Notes: generated by a model not told the origin, from the letters alone. A stretch of DNA of 64,000 bases from Kroppenstedtia sanguinis (GCF_050433445.1 NZ_JBNPXF010000006.1:95927-159926), one strand, 5' to 3'. Shown: positions 41,328 through 51,349, counted from the first letter of the stretch. Numbers and translations: made by a program.

Positions 41328-42605
41328 TCAACTGCGGACGATGGAGACTGCGAACCGATCCCATCCGATGTGTTCCCTCAGACGTTGGTTCACCTCGTCT
41401 GCCTTGAGATCCTCCAACAACGGAATGATATTGAACAGATCTGTTCCGCTGAACTTATAACGGGTAAACTGATTGGCAATCCATTCCGGGGAATTGTAAG
41501 ACCTGAGATAGTTCCCCAGTTTCTTTTTCCGGATCCGCTCCACCACATCTTGCGAAATTCCCTTTTGCACAAGCGGAGGAAGCTCCTTCCGGATTCGCTC
41601 CACCAAGGCCTCGGGATCCATGGTATCTCCACCCGCTATGGAAAAACCATACCCCTTCTCCAAACTGTAATCGTAACCGAACTGATCGTCGATCAGCCCG
41701 TCATCGTACAACGACTGATACAAGTCCGACCCTTGCCCGAACAGGGCCTCCAACATCACTTCTGTGAGCAGCTCCTGCCGAAGTAAATCATCTCCGGTCA
41801 AACCGATGTGACTCTCCTTGAAACCGAACATGCATTTGGGAATTCCCACCGCCAAGGATACTTCTGTGATCTCCTGGGCGACTCCTGCATCCTCTTCCGG
41901 AAAGATACGTCGGATCTCTCCTTGCTTTTCATAAGGCCTCTCTGCTTGATTTTGCCGGACTAATGCCATCGTTTGTTCTGGATCTACCGGACCCACCACA
42001 AACAAGAGCATATTGCTCGGATGATAAAAAGTCTCGTAACAGGTATAAAGCGTCTCTTTGGTGATTTTATCGATCGATTCCACAGTTCCGGCGATATCGA
42101 TATGGATGGGATGTTTTTTAAACATCCCTTCGATCAGCCCAAAATAAGAACGCCAGTCGGGATTATCCTCATACATCCGAATTTCCTGACCGATGATCCC
42201 CTTCTCTTTTTCCACTGACGGGTCCGTAAAATAAGGACTCTGTACAAAATCGATCAGAGTAGTTAAATTTTGATCCACATTTTCCGTACAGGAAAAAAGA
42301 TACGCCGTCCGTTCAAAACTGGTAAATGCGTTGGCGGAAGCACCCTGGTTGGAAAAACGGCTGAATACATCCCCATCAGGCTCTTCAAACATTTTGTGCT
42401 CCAAAAAATGGGCAATCCCGTCAGGCACTTGAAGTTCTTGCCCTCCCGGCGGGATAAAATGATTGTCAATCGAGCCATAACTGGTGGTAAATGTGGCGTA
42501 AGTCTTGTTGAAATCCGGCTTTGGCAACAGATAGACTTGCAGACCGTTGGGGAGCTCTTCGTGAAACAAAGTTTCCCTCAGTTGTTGATGTTCAATTTTT
42601 TCCAT
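41328..42605 (-). CDS. ymfH: YmfH, M16-family zinc peptidase-like protein
   Basis: A 425-residue M16 (pitrilysin/MPP-like) protein. The inverse zinc motif HFLEH is intact in AHFLEHKMFEE (about residue 67), and VGIPKCMFGFKE and GYDYSLEKGYGFSIAGG belong to the second half. It forms a pair with ymfF, which lacks the zinc motif; such active/inactive pairs are usual in M16B peptidases. The substrate is unknown. The start overlaps the end of ymfF by 14 bp. Confidence 0.9.
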   Translation of the reverse strand: MEKIEHQQLRETLFHEELPNGLQVYLLPKPDFNKTYATFTTSYGSIDNHFIPPGGQELQVPDGIAHFLEHKMFEEPDGDVFSRFSNQGASANAFTSFERTAYLFSCTENVDQNLTTLIDFVQSPYFTDPSVEKEKGIIGQEIRMYEDNPDWRSYFGLIEGMFKKHPIHIDIAGTVESIDKITKETLYTCYETFYHPSNMLLFVVGPVDPEQTMALVRQNQAERPYEKQGEIRRIFPEEDAGVAQEITEVSLAVGIPKCMFGFKESHIGLTGDDLLRQELLTEVMLEALFGQGSDLYQSLYDDGLIDDQFGYDYSLEKGYGFSIAGGDTMDPEALVERIRKELPPLVQKGISQDVVERIRKKKLGNYLRSYNSPEWIANQFTRYKFSGTDLFNIIPLLEDLKADEVNQRLREHIGWDRFAVSIVRS

Positions 42606-43890
42606 TGTCTTCTCCCCCTTTCCGATCTCTCAAGAAATAGATGGTATCGAGAGTCACTTTTTGAGCCACATCTGTAATCTCTTCCCGTGTTACCTGACCG
42701 ATGGCCTCGATCATTTCCTCCAAAGGACGCTCTCTGCCCCCCACCATCCCATGGTAATGGGCATCCACTAGATCCAGGGCTCGATCCTGTCTCTCTTTCA
42801 ACTGGTTGGTCAGCATCGCACGGGTCTGAGAGATTTCCAAATCCGTAAACTTCCCTTGCCTCATCTGATCAAATTGATCCCGGATGATGTCCACCGCCTT
42901 CTGATAGTTGGCGATCTCGATTCCGGATTGAACTGTGAGTATCCCCTTGTGACTTTCTACGCGAGAAGCCGCATAATAGGCCAGACTGGCTTTCTCCCGC
43001 ACATTGATAAATAGTTTGGAATGGGGGAATCCCCCCAGAACCCCATTGTACATCATCAAAGCCGCGTAGTTATCATCAGCGTAAGTCACCCCGGTCCGAC
43101 ATCCCATATTCAATTTTCCCTGATTCACATCCAGGTGATCCACCACTTCCCGCACTTCGCCTCGATCAGACTTCACCTGGATGGGAGGCAATTCTGCCCT
43201 GGATGCTGTCTCCACGGAGAAGTGTTCTTCAACCAGCTTCACTGCGCGATCCACGCTCAAGTTACCGACAAAGTACAGATCAATCGGACAAGTCCGGATC
43301 AGTTCCCGATAGTATGTATAGAGATTTTGAGGGTTGATCCCGTCCAGATCCTGTAACCGCCCATGATTAAACAGTGCATAAGGTTCCCCTTTGCACATCT
43401 CCTCCACACAGCGAAGAGCGGCAAAACGGATTTTATCATCCATCAAGCTTTCAATTTTCTGCTTCAGATTTTTCTTCTCTGCTCGCACATACTCCTCCCG
43501 AAAAGTTTCCCCATCCGTCACCGGCCGGTACAGAAGCTCTCCCAGAAAAGCGGCCCCTTCCTCCAGCAAAGTATCGGCATCAGTTAAGAATGAACCCTCT
43601 GCCAGATCCAGCCCCAATTGGAGAATATGTCGCTCTCCTCGCTTGAACACATCTCCAAACAGTGTAGCCCCATACAGATCATCCAATTTGCGTTTCAGTC
43701 CCACTGTTGAAGGGTGGGTCTGGGTGCCCCGTTGTAGGACATTCGGTAAGAGAGCATGACGAGTCACTGTCTCTGTAGACAGTTGTTGCTGAACCATCGC
43801 CATCATCAATGTGGTCTTAAATTTATCCGTCGAACAAACATGAACCCTGAGATTTCCCACATTCACCGATTCAAAAGACATTTCAGACAC
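42592..43890 (-). CDS. ymfF: YmfF, M16-family protein without the zinc motif
   Basis: A 432-residue M16-family protein that lacks HxxEH at the expected place (HALLPNVLQRGTQTHPS) but retains the family fold landmarks DLYGATLFGDVFKRG and GGFPHSKLFINVREKASLAYY. It probably pairs with YmfH as the non-catalytic subunit. I choose the GTG at 43890 with GAGGTG 5 nt upstream; the ATG at 43881 is an alternative. A promoter with a perfect TATAAT at 43923-43928 lies just upstream, making this the first gene of the ymfF-ymfH-ORF-ymfI-ymfJ operon. Confidence 0.88.
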   Translation of the reverse strand: MSEMSFESVNVGNLRVHVCSTDKFKTTLMMAMVQQQLSTETVTRHALLPNVLQRGTQTHPSTVGLKRKLDDLYGATLFGDVFKRGERHILQLGLDLAEGSFLTDADTLLEEGAAFLGELLYRPVTDGETFREEYVRAEKKNLKQKIESLMDDKIRFAALRCVEEMCKGEPYALFNHGRLQDLDGINPQNLYTYYRELIRTCPIDLYFVGNLSVDRAVKLVEEHFSVETASRAELPPIQVKSDRGEVREVVDHLDVNQGKLNMGCRTGVTYADDNYAALMMYNGVLGGFPHSKLFINVREKASLAYYAASRVESHKGILTVQSGIEIANYQKAVDIIRDQFDQMRQGKFTDLEISQTRAMLTNQLKERQDRALDLVDAHYHGMVGGRERPLEEMIEAIGQVTREEITDVAQKVTLDTIYFLRDRKGGEDNGKN

Positions 43891-43922
43891 ACCAACACCT
43901 CTTTTCTCTGAGTATGTATCCT

Positions 43923-43951
43923 CCATTATATAAGAAAGGAGAGACACTCGA
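43923..43951 (-). promoter_or_regulatory. Candidate SigA promoter of the ymfF operon
   Basis: TTTCGA - 17 bp - TATAAT on the minus strand, with the -10 about 33 bp upstream of the GTG. Confidence 0.55.
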
Positions 43952-44044
43952 AAAGGATCTACAATGCTCCGACTTCTGTTTTATATTATGTCCCTGGATC
44001 GAAGAAATATCTCTGACAACCTGCGCAATCCCCCTACGGAGTAC

Positions 44045-44076
44045 AAAAAACGCCTCTCCCCGACAGGAAAAGACGT
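44045..44076 (-). terminator. Terminator of the nup operon
   Basis: GACGTCTTTTCC-TGTC-GGGGAGAGGCGT with wobble pairs, followed by TTTTTTG on the minus strand. It is separated from the nupQ stop codon by repeat copy D. Confidence 0.65.
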
Positions 44077-44085
44077 CTGATTGCA

Positions 44086-44193
44086 GGCGTGTTGATTAGC
44101 CATATTTTAGGTCGGGATGGTGAGAGCCTTTGCGCTCTTTGCAAGAGATCGTAGCCATCCCAACATCTACTTTATGGTTAATCAAAGCTCTAG
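44086..44193 (+). repeat. MITE-like palindromic repeat, copy D (short form)
   Basis: A 108-bp copy: GGCGTGTTGATTAGCCATAT at the left, the conserved loop GCCTTTGCGCTCTTTGCAAG, and a right end TTAATCAAAGCTCTAG. It lacks most of the right-hand block seen in full copies and part of the inner stem. It lies between the nupQ stop and its terminator. Confidence 0.75.
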
Positions 44194-44207
44194 TTTCTGA
44201 TTGATTA

Positions 44208-45143
44208 TTAGCGTCCACCAGTTTCATAAGGCTTGCCCACGGCAGCAGGTCCCTGGGCTCGCCCGACAAATCCGGCCAAGGCCAAAATGGTCAGGATATA
44301 AGGAAGCATGTTGAGAACTTCACTGGGAATATAAGTTGTCAGACCAAAGACTTGTCCGATCAGGGCCAAACCGACGGCAAACCCGAAGAATGTGGCGGCC
44401 CCTAGAACGCCAAAGGGATTCCATTTCCCAAAAATCAATGCCGCCAGGGAGATAAATCCTTGACCAGCCACAGTCGTTTGATTGAACTCACTCCCGATGG
44501 CGATGGAAAGCCCGGCACCTCCGGCACCTGCCAACGCCCCGCTGATCAACACGGCGATATATCTCATCCGGAACACATTTACCCCCATGGTCTCAGCAGC
44601 ACGGGGATGCTCCCCTACTGCCCGGAGGCGCATGCCAAAGGGAGTCCGATACAGGAGAAAGTAAGTAACGATCACCAACAAGACCGCTAGATACGTAGTA
44701 GGAAAAGCATTAAACAAAGCCGGCCCAATCACAGGAATTTGATCCAGACCAGGAATCGGGAGCCTAGTAAGGGTTTCCTTTACCGTTGGCGTCTGGGCCG
44801 CTCCGTTATATAAGGACTTCACCAAATAGACAGACACTCCCAAAGCGAGGAAATTGATAGCCACACCGCTGACCACCTGATCCGCTTTGAAAGTGATCGA
44901 GGCCACCGCATGGGGCAGAGCAAACAAAATTCCAGCGACAACCGCTGCTAACAGACCGATCCACGGATTATGCGTCGCCAGAGTCACAACAGCTCCCATG
45001 AACGCCCCGATGGTCATCAGACCTTCCAGGCCGATGTTAACCACACCAGACCTTTCCGAAAACAACCCTCCGAGGGCGGCTAGAATCAAGGGAGTGGCGT
45101 AGAGAACTGTGGTCTGCAAGATATTGGTGAGGATATCAAGCAT
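44208..45143 (-). CDS. nupQ: Nucleoside ABC importer, permease NupQ
   Basis: A membrane permease of the BMP-type (ribose/nucleoside) family, 311 residues with about eight hydrophobic segments, beginning LQTTVLYATPLILAALGGLF and carrying the conserved SGVVNIGLEGLM motif. It would pair with NupP and be driven by NupO. Its start overlaps the nupP stop by 8 bp. The closest described system is the Bacillus guanosine transporter NupNOPQ; the exact nucleoside is inferred. Confidence 0.9.
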   Translation of the reverse strand: MLDILTNILQTTVLYATPLILAALGGLFSERSGVVNIGLEGLMTIGAFMGAVVTLATHNPWIGLLAAVVAGILFALPHAVASITFKADQVVSGVAINFLALGVSVYLVKSLYNGAAQTPTVKETLTRLPIPGLDQIPVIGPALFNAFPTTYLAVLLVIVTYFLLYRTPFGMRLRAVGEHPRAAETMGVNVFRMRYIAVLISGALAGAGGAGLSIAIGSEFNQTTVAGQGFISLAALIFGKWNPFGVLGAATFFGFAVGLALIGQVFGLTTYIPSEVLNMLPYILTILALAGFVGRAQGPAAVGKPYETGGR

Positions 45144-46197
45144 CGTTTTTCACCGCCTTTTTCCGGAACTTCTGGGTACCCCAACGGACAATATTGGCCG
45201 CGACAAAAAGGATAACGGCCGCAAAGACCACCCGCACCACCTCGAAAGGAACGCCTTCCACGAATTGCATATTGTTGCCTCCGTATGTGAGAATCCCAAA
45301 CAGCGAACCTGCCAAGATAATTCCCAACGGAGAATTAGCTCCCAGTAAGGCGACAGCGATTCCGTCAAAGCCGATGCCGGTATGGGCTGCCTGAATCGCC
45401 AGATAGCCCGATGTTCCCAGCAACTCTGAAGCTCCAGCCAAACCGGCAAAAGAACCGCTGATCATCATTGACAAGATCAGATTCCGCTTCACACTCATCC
45501 CGGCGTACTCGGAAGCGTCGGGGTTAAAACCGACTGCCCGCAATTCAAACCCGGAAGTGGTCCGCCACAGGAGGTAATACATTAAGAGTGCGGTGGCCAG
45601 CGCGATAAAAATACCGATATGAATCCGTGCACCCCCAAAAAGAGAAGAGAGATCACTCCAGCGAAGGGAGGCAGACGCCGGAATCTTTTCCGTGGAATCG
45701 GCTCCGTTGGACAACCATTCCCGAACCAGCACGTTGGAAAGATATAAAGCGATGAAGTTCATCATGATCGTCACGATCACTTCATGAACCCCTCGAACCG
45801 CTTTGAGCAGTCCGGGCAGGAAAGCCCATAAAGCTCCCCCGACAGCACCGGCAATCACAGCCACCACAGTGTGAATCACCGGAGGCAGATCCAGTTTGAG
45901 AGCGATAATCGTCGCTGCCAATTGGCCGATGATAAACTGCCCTTCCACCCCGATATTAAACAAGCCAGTCCGGTAAGCCAAGCCCACTGCAAGACCCGTC
46001 AAGATCAAGGGTGAGATGGTTCGGATCGTCTCCCCGATATCATATGGCATGAGAAATGCACTGGATAGCAGAGCGGAGTAAGCCTTGATCGGGTCATAAC
46101 CAGCCACTAACATCATCACGGCCCCCACCAGCATTCCAAGCAAGACAGATATCAGGGAGGTCAGGAAGGCCGACTGCTTTCGCTGTATCAGTTGCAT
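45136..46197 (-). CDS. nupP: Nucleoside ABC importer, permease NupP
   Basis: A 353-residue permease with the same family landmark (GLFNIGVEGQFIIGQ) and multiple hydrophobic segments. It overlaps nupO by 10 bp and nupQ by 8 bp, so the three are translationally linked. GGAGGTG lies upstream of the ATG. With NupQ it forms the membrane channel of the importer. Confidence 0.9.
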   Translation of the reverse strand: MQLIQRKQSAFLTSLISVLLGMLVGAVMMLVAGYDPIKAYSALLSSAFLMPYDIGETIRTISPLILTGLAVGLAYRTGLFNIGVEGQFIIGQLAATIIALKLDLPPVIHTVVAVIAGAVGGALWAFLPGLLKAVRGVHEVIVTIMMNFIALYLSNVLVREWLSNGADSTEKIPASASLRWSDLSSLFGGARIHIGIFIALATALLMYYLLWRTTSGFELRAVGFNPDASEYAGMSVKRNLILSMMISGSFAGLAGASELLGTSGYLAIQAAHTGIGFDGIAVALLGANSPLGIILAGSLFGILTYGGNNMQFVEGVPFEVVRVVFAAVILFVAANIVRWGTQKFRKKAVKNDA

Positions 46198-47720
46198 CCG
46201 TGTTTCACCTCCGTATCCGCAGAGCTACCAGCCATCAACAGCCCCACTTCTTCTTCTGTTGCGGTTCGAGGATCGACCCAGCCTGCGATCTTTCCTTCAT
46301 AGATGACGGCAACCCGGTCGCTCAGTTTCATCACTTCATCCAATTCCAAGGACATCAAGAGAACTGCTTTTCCTTTATCCCGTTGCTCCACCAGCCGTTT
46401 ATGGATAAATTCAACCGCCCCTACATCGAGACCTCGAGTCGGCTGGGCTGCAATCAGCAGATCGGGGTCCCGATCCACCTCCCGGGCAATAATCCCTTTC
46501 TGCTGGTTTCCGCCGGAAAGGGCCCGTGCTGATGTATGAATATCGGGAGTTCGTACATCAAACTCCTGGATCAAACGCTCGGCATAGGGATGGATCTGGT
46601 CATATTGCAGATTGATCCCTTTGGCAAAAGGAGCCTGATAATAGGTTTGCAAAACCATGTTTTCACTGACAGAGAAATCAAGAATCAGTCCGCGGCGATG
46701 CCGGTCCTCGGGAATGTGCCCCACTCCGCTTTCGGTGATTTCCCGGGGCCTTCGGTTCGTGATCTCGGAGTGATTCAGACTGATTTTCCCCTTTTGCACC
46801 TTCCGCAACCCAGTGATCGCCTCCAGCAACTCCGTCTGACCGTTCCCGTCCACACCGGCAATCCCCACAATCTCACCTGCCCGAACCTCCAGATCGAGTC
46901 CGTTGACCGCACCGACACCCCGGGAGTCGGTTACGTGCAAATCCTCAATGGACAGAACTGCCTCCTGGGGCTGCGCTACTTCCTTTTCGACGGCAAAAGA
47001 GACTTCCCTCCCCACCATCATCGAAGCGAGTCGGTTCTCATCGGTTTCCTCCACCTTCACCCGGTTGATATATTTTCCACGGCGGATCACAGTCACCCGA
47101 TCACAGACCTGCATGATTTCCTTCAGTTTGTGGGTGATAAAAATAATGGTCTTTCCTTCTTTGACCAGATTGTTCATAATTTCGATCAATTCCTGAATCT
47201 CTTGCGGAGACAGCACCGCCGTAGGTTCATCAAAAATCAGAATGTCGGCACCGCGATACAGTGTCTTCAAAATCTCCACTCGTTGTTGCATACCGACGGA
47301 AATATCCCGGATTCGTGCCCTGGGATCGACACGAAGACCATACCGGTCCGAGATCTCCTGGACTTCCTGCTCCGCCCTCGCCCAATCGATCCAGCCGCGT
47401 TTCACCGGTTCCTTCCCCAATATAATGTTCTCAGTTACGGTAAAGGGATCCACCAGCATAAAGTGTTGATGGACCATCCCGATTCCCAACTTCCCAGCCA
47501 TATTGGGGCCGGTGATTTGAACCGGTTTTCCCTGGATCCAAATCTCCCCTTCATCCGGCTGGTAAAGTCCAAACAGAATGTTCATCAAGGTGGACTTTCC
47601 CGCACCATTTTCACCCAAGAGGGCATGAATCTCCCCTTCTTTGACTTCCAGATGGATCTGGTCATTGGCCACAATTCCGGGAAACCGTTTGGTGATCCCC
47701 TTCATTTCGACGATATTCAT
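46188..47720 (-). CDS. nupO: Nucleoside ABC importer, double ATPase NupO
   Basis: A tandem ABC ATPase of 510 residues like RbsA and NupO. The first domain has Walker A GENGAGKST, the signature ISVGMQQRVEI and Walker B ILIFDEPTAVLSP. The second has a degenerate Walker A, GVDGNGQTE, with LSGGNQQK and Walker B region LLIAAQPTRGLDVG, as usual for this family. The ATG at 47720 follows AAGGAGG. A hairpin separates it from the binding-protein gene. Confidence 0.93.
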   Translation of the reverse strand: MNIVEMKGITKRFPGIVANDQIHLEVKEGEIHALLGENGAGKSTLMNILFGLYQPDEGEIWIQGKPVQITGPNMAGKLGIGMVHQHFMLVDPFTVTENIILGKEPVKRGWIDWARAEQEVQEISDRYGLRVDPRARIRDISVGMQQRVEILKTLYRGADILIFDEPTAVLSPQEIQELIEIMNNLVKEGKTIIFITHKLKEIMQVCDRVTVIRRGKYINRVKVEETDENRLASMMVGREVSFAVEKEVAQPQEAVLSIEDLHVTDSRGVGAVNGLDLEVRAGEIVGIAGVDGNGQTELLEAITGLRKVQKGKISLNHSEITNRRPREITESGVGHIPEDRHRRGLILDFSVSENMVLQTYYQAPFAKGINLQYDQIHPYAERLIQEFDVRTPDIHTSARALSGGNQQKGIIAREVDRDPDLLIAAQPTRGLDVGAVEFIHKRLVEQRDKGKAVLLMSLELDEVMKLSDRVAVIYEGKIAGWVDPRTATEEEVGLLMAGSSADTEVKHGCN

Positions 47721-47745
47721 GGGAGCCTCCTTCCTTTTATCGGCG

Positions 47746-47770
47746 AAAAGGGCTAGCTCTAGGCTAGCCC
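47746..47770 (-). terminator. Intercistronic hairpin between nupN and nupO
   Basis: GGGCTAGC-CTAGA-GCTAGCCC followed by TTTTC on the minus strand. Such hairpins after binding-protein genes commonly act as partial terminators or mRNA stabilisers and would raise NupN relative to the membrane parts. Confidence 0.6.
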
Positions 47771-47795
47771 GGTTCCGCTCGGCTGACAAAATAGG

Positions 47796-48833
47796 TTACG
47801 GTTTAAATTTTTTCAGTTCTTGTTCGTTGGAGGGAACTTCGATTTTTCCATCCATGATCTGATGTTTATAATCTTCCACTTTCTTCATCACTTTATCAGG
47901 AACATGCTTGTTGGACGTTTCAGCCGGGCCCACCGCATCTTCCTTCAAGCCGAGCTCCACCTGCTTACCACCGGGAAACTCGTCCTTCTCCTTCATATCT
48001 TTCATAATATCGAACACAGCCCGGTCCACCCGTTTCACCATGGAAGTGAGGGTATGGTCAGGAGCCAGTTTGGACTGATCCAGGTCGACTCCGATAGCCC
48101 AATATTTTCCTTTTTCCCGTGTTTTTACTTCGTCAAAGAGGCCTTTGCCCACTCCGCCAGCGGAGTGATAAATAATATCCGCTCCATCATTGTACATGTT
48201 GGAAGCCAAGGAACGACCTTTGGATACATCATCGAAGCTTTCCGCATAGACCGTAGTCACTTTGGCCTTGGGATTGGCGGCTTGAACTCCTGCTTTGAAG
48301 CCCACCTCAAACTTTTTGATCAAGGGCGAGCTGATGCCGCCGATGAAACCCACTTTATTGGTTTTGGTCATGGAACCGGCGATGACACCCATCAGGAAGG
48401 AGCCTTCATGCTCCTTAAAAGTGACGGCAACCACATTGTCTGGAATTTTCCCTCCCAGGTTGTCATCCACGATCCCGAATTTACGATCCTGGAACTGATC
48501 TGCTACTTCCGGAATTGCTTTGTTTAATTTAAAGCCGATCCCCCAAATAATATCTTGTTCTTCCCTGGAAAATCGCGTCAAATTAGGGATATAATCCTCA
48601 TCCCGCTTGGATTCCAAATATTTGATTTTGGCACCCAAATCCTTCTTCGCCTTCTCCATACCATCCCAAGCCGACTGGTTGAAGGACTCATCGTTGACCC
48701 CGCCGGTGTCCGTCACCAAACCGGCGGAAAAACCCTCTCCCTTGTCGCCAGCTTGATTCCCACCGGCGCCACAGCCTGTGGCGATGACGAGCAAGGCGCT
48801 CAGAAGCAAGATGCTCCAGGATTTTCTTTTCAT
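47796..48833 (-). CDS. nupN: Nucleoside-binding lipoprotein NupN (BMP family)
   Basis: A BMP-family substrate-binding lipoprotein. Residues 1-21 are a lipoprotein signal (KRKSWSILLLSALLVIATGC, lipid-modified Cys21), followed by the mature domain with GLVTDTGGVNDESFNQSAW, the family hallmark, and GGISSPLIKKFEVGFKAG. The ATG at 48833 follows AGGGGG. At 345 residues it has normal length. It is the first gene of nupNOPQ. Confidence 0.93.
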   Translation of the reverse strand: MKRKSWSILLLSALLVIATGCGAGGNQAGDKGEGFSAGLVTDTGGVNDESFNQSAWDGMEKAKKDLGAKIKYLESKRDEDYIPNLTRFSREEQDIIWGIGFKLNKAIPEVADQFQDRKFGIVDDNLGGKIPDNVVAVTFKEHEGSFLMGVIAGSMTKTNKVGFIGGISSPLIKKFEVGFKAGVQAANPKAKVTTVYAESFDDVSKGRSLASNMYNDGADIIYHSAGGVGKGLFDEVKTREKGKYWAIGVDLDQSKLAPDHTLTSMVKRVDRAVFDIMKDMKEKDEFPGGKQVELGLKEDAVGPAETSNKHVPDKVMKKVEDYKHQIMDGKIEVPSNEQELKKFKP

Positions 48834-48958
48834 GCAGTGAACCCCCTTGAGTATGGTAACAGCTTGTAAAAAGTAGAGGAGGATGCACCTGTGGGATAAC
48901 GGCTTGTCCGGAATCAATGTGAAACCGTTTTTCCCTGCGGGTTTCATACCCCTTTATT

Positions 48959-48987
48959 GTTATACCATGCAGTTGTCCAATTGACCA
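48959..48987 (-). promoter_or_regulatory. Candidate promoter of nupNOPQ
   Basis: An extended -10 TG-G-TATAAC preceded at 17 bp by TGGTCA on the minus strand. The leader contains a 7-bp inverted repeat TGAAACC-N13-GGTTTCA (48920-48946) that might be an operator. Confidence 0.45.
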
Positions 48988-49008
48988 GCCTTTTATAAAA
49001 CGACTCGA

Positions 49009-51300
49009 CTAGGAGATCTGTTGTTTAGACAATTGTTCCGGCGTCATCAATACTTCTCTCGGCTTACTCCCTTCGTAGGGACCGACGATTCCCCGCTCCT
49101 CCATAAAGTCGATCAAGCGGGCAGCCCGAGTATACCCCACTCGCAGACGACGTTGCAACAGGGATACGGAAGCGGTCTTCGCTTCCACCACCAGCTGAAC
49201 CGCCTGGGGAAAAAGCTCATCCTCCACTTCCCTCCCATTGACGTCCTCCGTCTCCCCGTCATCGGGAATCATCTCTTCATGATAACGGGCTTGCTGCTGA
49301 TCCTTTACATAGTGGACCACGGCCTCCACTTCCTGATCCGAGACAAAAGATCCCTGTACACGGATCGGTTTGGAAGCTCCCACTGGAAGATAGAGCATAT
49401 CCCCTCTACCCAACAATTTTTCCGCTCCGCCCATGTCCAAAATAGTGCGGGAGTCGGTTTGAGAGGAGACACCAAAGGCGATCCGTGATGGGATGTTCGC
49501 CTTGATTAATCCGGTGATCACATCGACAGAAGGTCGCTGAGTCGCGATAATCAGGTGAATCCCCGCTGCTCTCGCCATCTGCGCCAACCGGCAGATCGCA
49601 TCCTCCACATCTGCGGGTGCTGCCATCATCAGATCCGCCAATTCATCGACGATCACCACAATGTATGGCAAAAGAGATTTTCCTTGTTCTTTTTGACGGA
49701 CCAGTTGGTTATAGCGATCGATATCCCGAGCTCCGATTTCCGCAAACAGCTCATATCGTTTCTCCATCTCGGCCACTACCTTTTTAAGAGCGACGGCAGC
49801 TTTGCGGACATCGGTTACCACCGGTGCCAGCAGATGAGGAATTCCGTTGTAAATATTCAACTCCACCATTTTGGGGTCAATCATCATAAACTTGACTTCA
49901 TGAGGCTTGGCCTTGTACAGGATACTGCAAATAATATCATTTATACAAACACTCTTCCCTGAGCCTGTCGCACCTGCAACTAACAGATGGGGCATCTGAG
50001 TCAGATTTCCTACAATCGGTTCTCCCGAGATATCCCTCCCCAACCCGATAGACAGTTTGGAAGATGCCTCATGGTATAGAGAGCTCTCCAATACATCCCG
50101 GAGACCGACGATGGAAACCTCTGGATTAGGAACCTCAATCCCTAACGCAGATTTGCCCGGAATCGGCGCTTCGATTCGAATATCCTTTGCTGCCAAAGCC
50201 AGAGCGATGTCGTCAGCCAAATTGACGATCCGGCTCACCTTCACTCCTGTATTTGGCTGAATTTCGTAGCGTGTCACCGCCGGTCCCCTGTGAATCTGGG
50301 TCACTTGGGCCTTCACCCCGAAACTTTCCAGGGTGGCTTCCAATTTACGAGCATTATCGGCCATTCCCCTGCGATCCTGCTGACCACCACTTTTTCCCGG
50401 CTTTTCTAGTAGCGTGAAGGGTGGCAGTCGATACTCCGGTAGATCCTCTTCTTTATTAAACCGAACCACCACGGTTTCCTCCCCTGTCTGCTTCTTTGTG
50501 ACAGCTGGTGCTTTCAGCTTCGTGTCAGGGAAGAGTTCCGGTTGATCCGGCAGTGGAGAGGTCTCTTTCTTTTCGGAAAAATCGTGAATGACTGGAATCT
50601 CAGGTGTCGCAACCGCTGGCGCACTTTTATCTTTCTTCTGGCTTTTACGGGGACGCTTCTGCGCTTTTTCACTCTCTTTGACCTGGGAGGAGGAAAACCG
50701 TCGGATCAAATAACCTTTCCATTCCCGAAGTCGAGCTCTCCACCAATTTCTGAGGGACTTCAAAGTGTTCACATAGGAAAAGCCCGTCGCCAACAGGATT
50801 CCCACCATCCCGAGAGCGATCACTGCCAAGGTGGAACCGGATCGGTCAAAGAGAAATTGAAACAGAGCATATCCTAAAGCCCCGACCATTCCGCCCCCGA
50901 TCTCTGTGGGCAGTCGGGAATTTCTCTCTTCCAGAACCCGATCCAAGGTCACGGAAAGGACGGGCCCTCCCTGTCCTCGGGCTTCCAACGTGTCAAAGGT
51001 GTCCATATGGTTCCAGATTAAAAACGTGAGGACGACCAGGAGGATTCCAGTCCAACGTGCAGACCAGCGCCCCGGCCAGCTACGTTTCACCATCACCCGC
51101 ATAGCGAGAACTATCCCCCCCAAAGGGAGAAGAAAGCCCCAGCTGCCGAAAAAAAAGCGGGACAGATACCACAGCGAACGGCCCACCGCCCCCAGTCCGG
51201 CGATGGCCAGCAAGGACAGGGTGAACAGGATGATCCCGTACAATTCAAACAGGAGCGCTTTGGAAATCCCACCCGATCTTTTTTTCTTTTTCTTGCCCAT
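49009..51300 (-). CDS. spoIIIE: DNA translocase SpoIIIE/FtsK
   Basis: SpoIIIE pumps the chromosome through the sporulation septum. The N-terminal 190 residues contain about four transmembrane segments, then a charged linker (200-300) and the motor: Walker A VAGATGSGKSVCIN (about residue 450), Walker B region LPYIVVIVDELADLMM and RIQGSFVS-like strands. The last 70 residues are the gamma winged-helix domain that reads DNA polarity (RRLRVGYTRAARLIDFMEE). At 763 residues the length is typical of SpoIIIE. A perfect extended -10 (TGTTATAAT) lies at 51341-51349. Confidence 0.95.
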   Translation of the reverse strand: MGKKKKKRSGGISKALLFELYGIILFTLSLLAIAGLGAVGRSLWYLSRFFFGSWGFLLPLGGIVLAMRVMVKRSWPGRWSARWTGILLVVLTFLIWNHMDTFDTLEARGQGGPVLSVTLDRVLEERNSRLPTEIGGGMVGALGYALFQFLFDRSGSTLAVIALGMVGILLATGFSYVNTLKSLRNWWRARLREWKGYLIRRFSSSQVKESEKAQKRPRKSQKKDKSAPAVATPEIPVIHDFSEKKETSPLPDQPELFPDTKLKAPAVTKKQTGEETVVVRFNKEEDLPEYRLPPFTLLEKPGKSGGQQDRRGMADNARKLEATLESFGVKAQVTQIHRGPAVTRYEIQPNTGVKVSRIVNLADDIALALAAKDIRIEAPIPGKSALGIEVPNPEVSIVGLRDVLESSLYHEASSKLSIGLGRDISGEPIVGNLTQMPHLLVAGATGSGKSVCINDIICSILYKAKPHEVKFMMIDPKMVELNIYNGIPHLLAPVVTDVRKAAVALKKVVAEMEKRYELFAEIGARDIDRYNQLVRQKEQGKSLLPYIVVIVDELADLMMAAPADVEDAICRLAQMARAAGIHLIIATQRPSVDVITGLIKANIPSRIAFGVSSQTDSRTILDMGGAEKLLGRGDMLYLPVGASKPIRVQGSFVSDQEVEAVVHYVKDQQQARYHEEMIPDDGETEDVNGREVEDELFPQAVQLVVEAKTASVSLLQRRLRVGYTRAARLIDFMEERGIVGPYEGSKPREVLMTPEQLSKQQIS

Positions 51301-51340
51301 AACCGACCACCTTTTCTAATTCAAACCATGTCTATTCCTT

Positions 51341-51349
51341 ATTATAACA
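51341..51349 (-). promoter_or_regulatory. Extended -10 promoter of spoIIIE
   Basis: TG-T-TATAAT on the minus strand, 40 bp before the start codon. A 9-bp hairpin (CCCTCCAGT-GACT-ACTGGAGGG) just upstream has no T-run and may be a weak terminator after ylzJ. Confidence 0.5.

Noticed and set aside
46536..47756. 406-codon plus-strand frame opposite nupO
   Set aside because: Antisense shadow of a well-supported ATPase gene; His/Pro-rich translation without recognisable domains.
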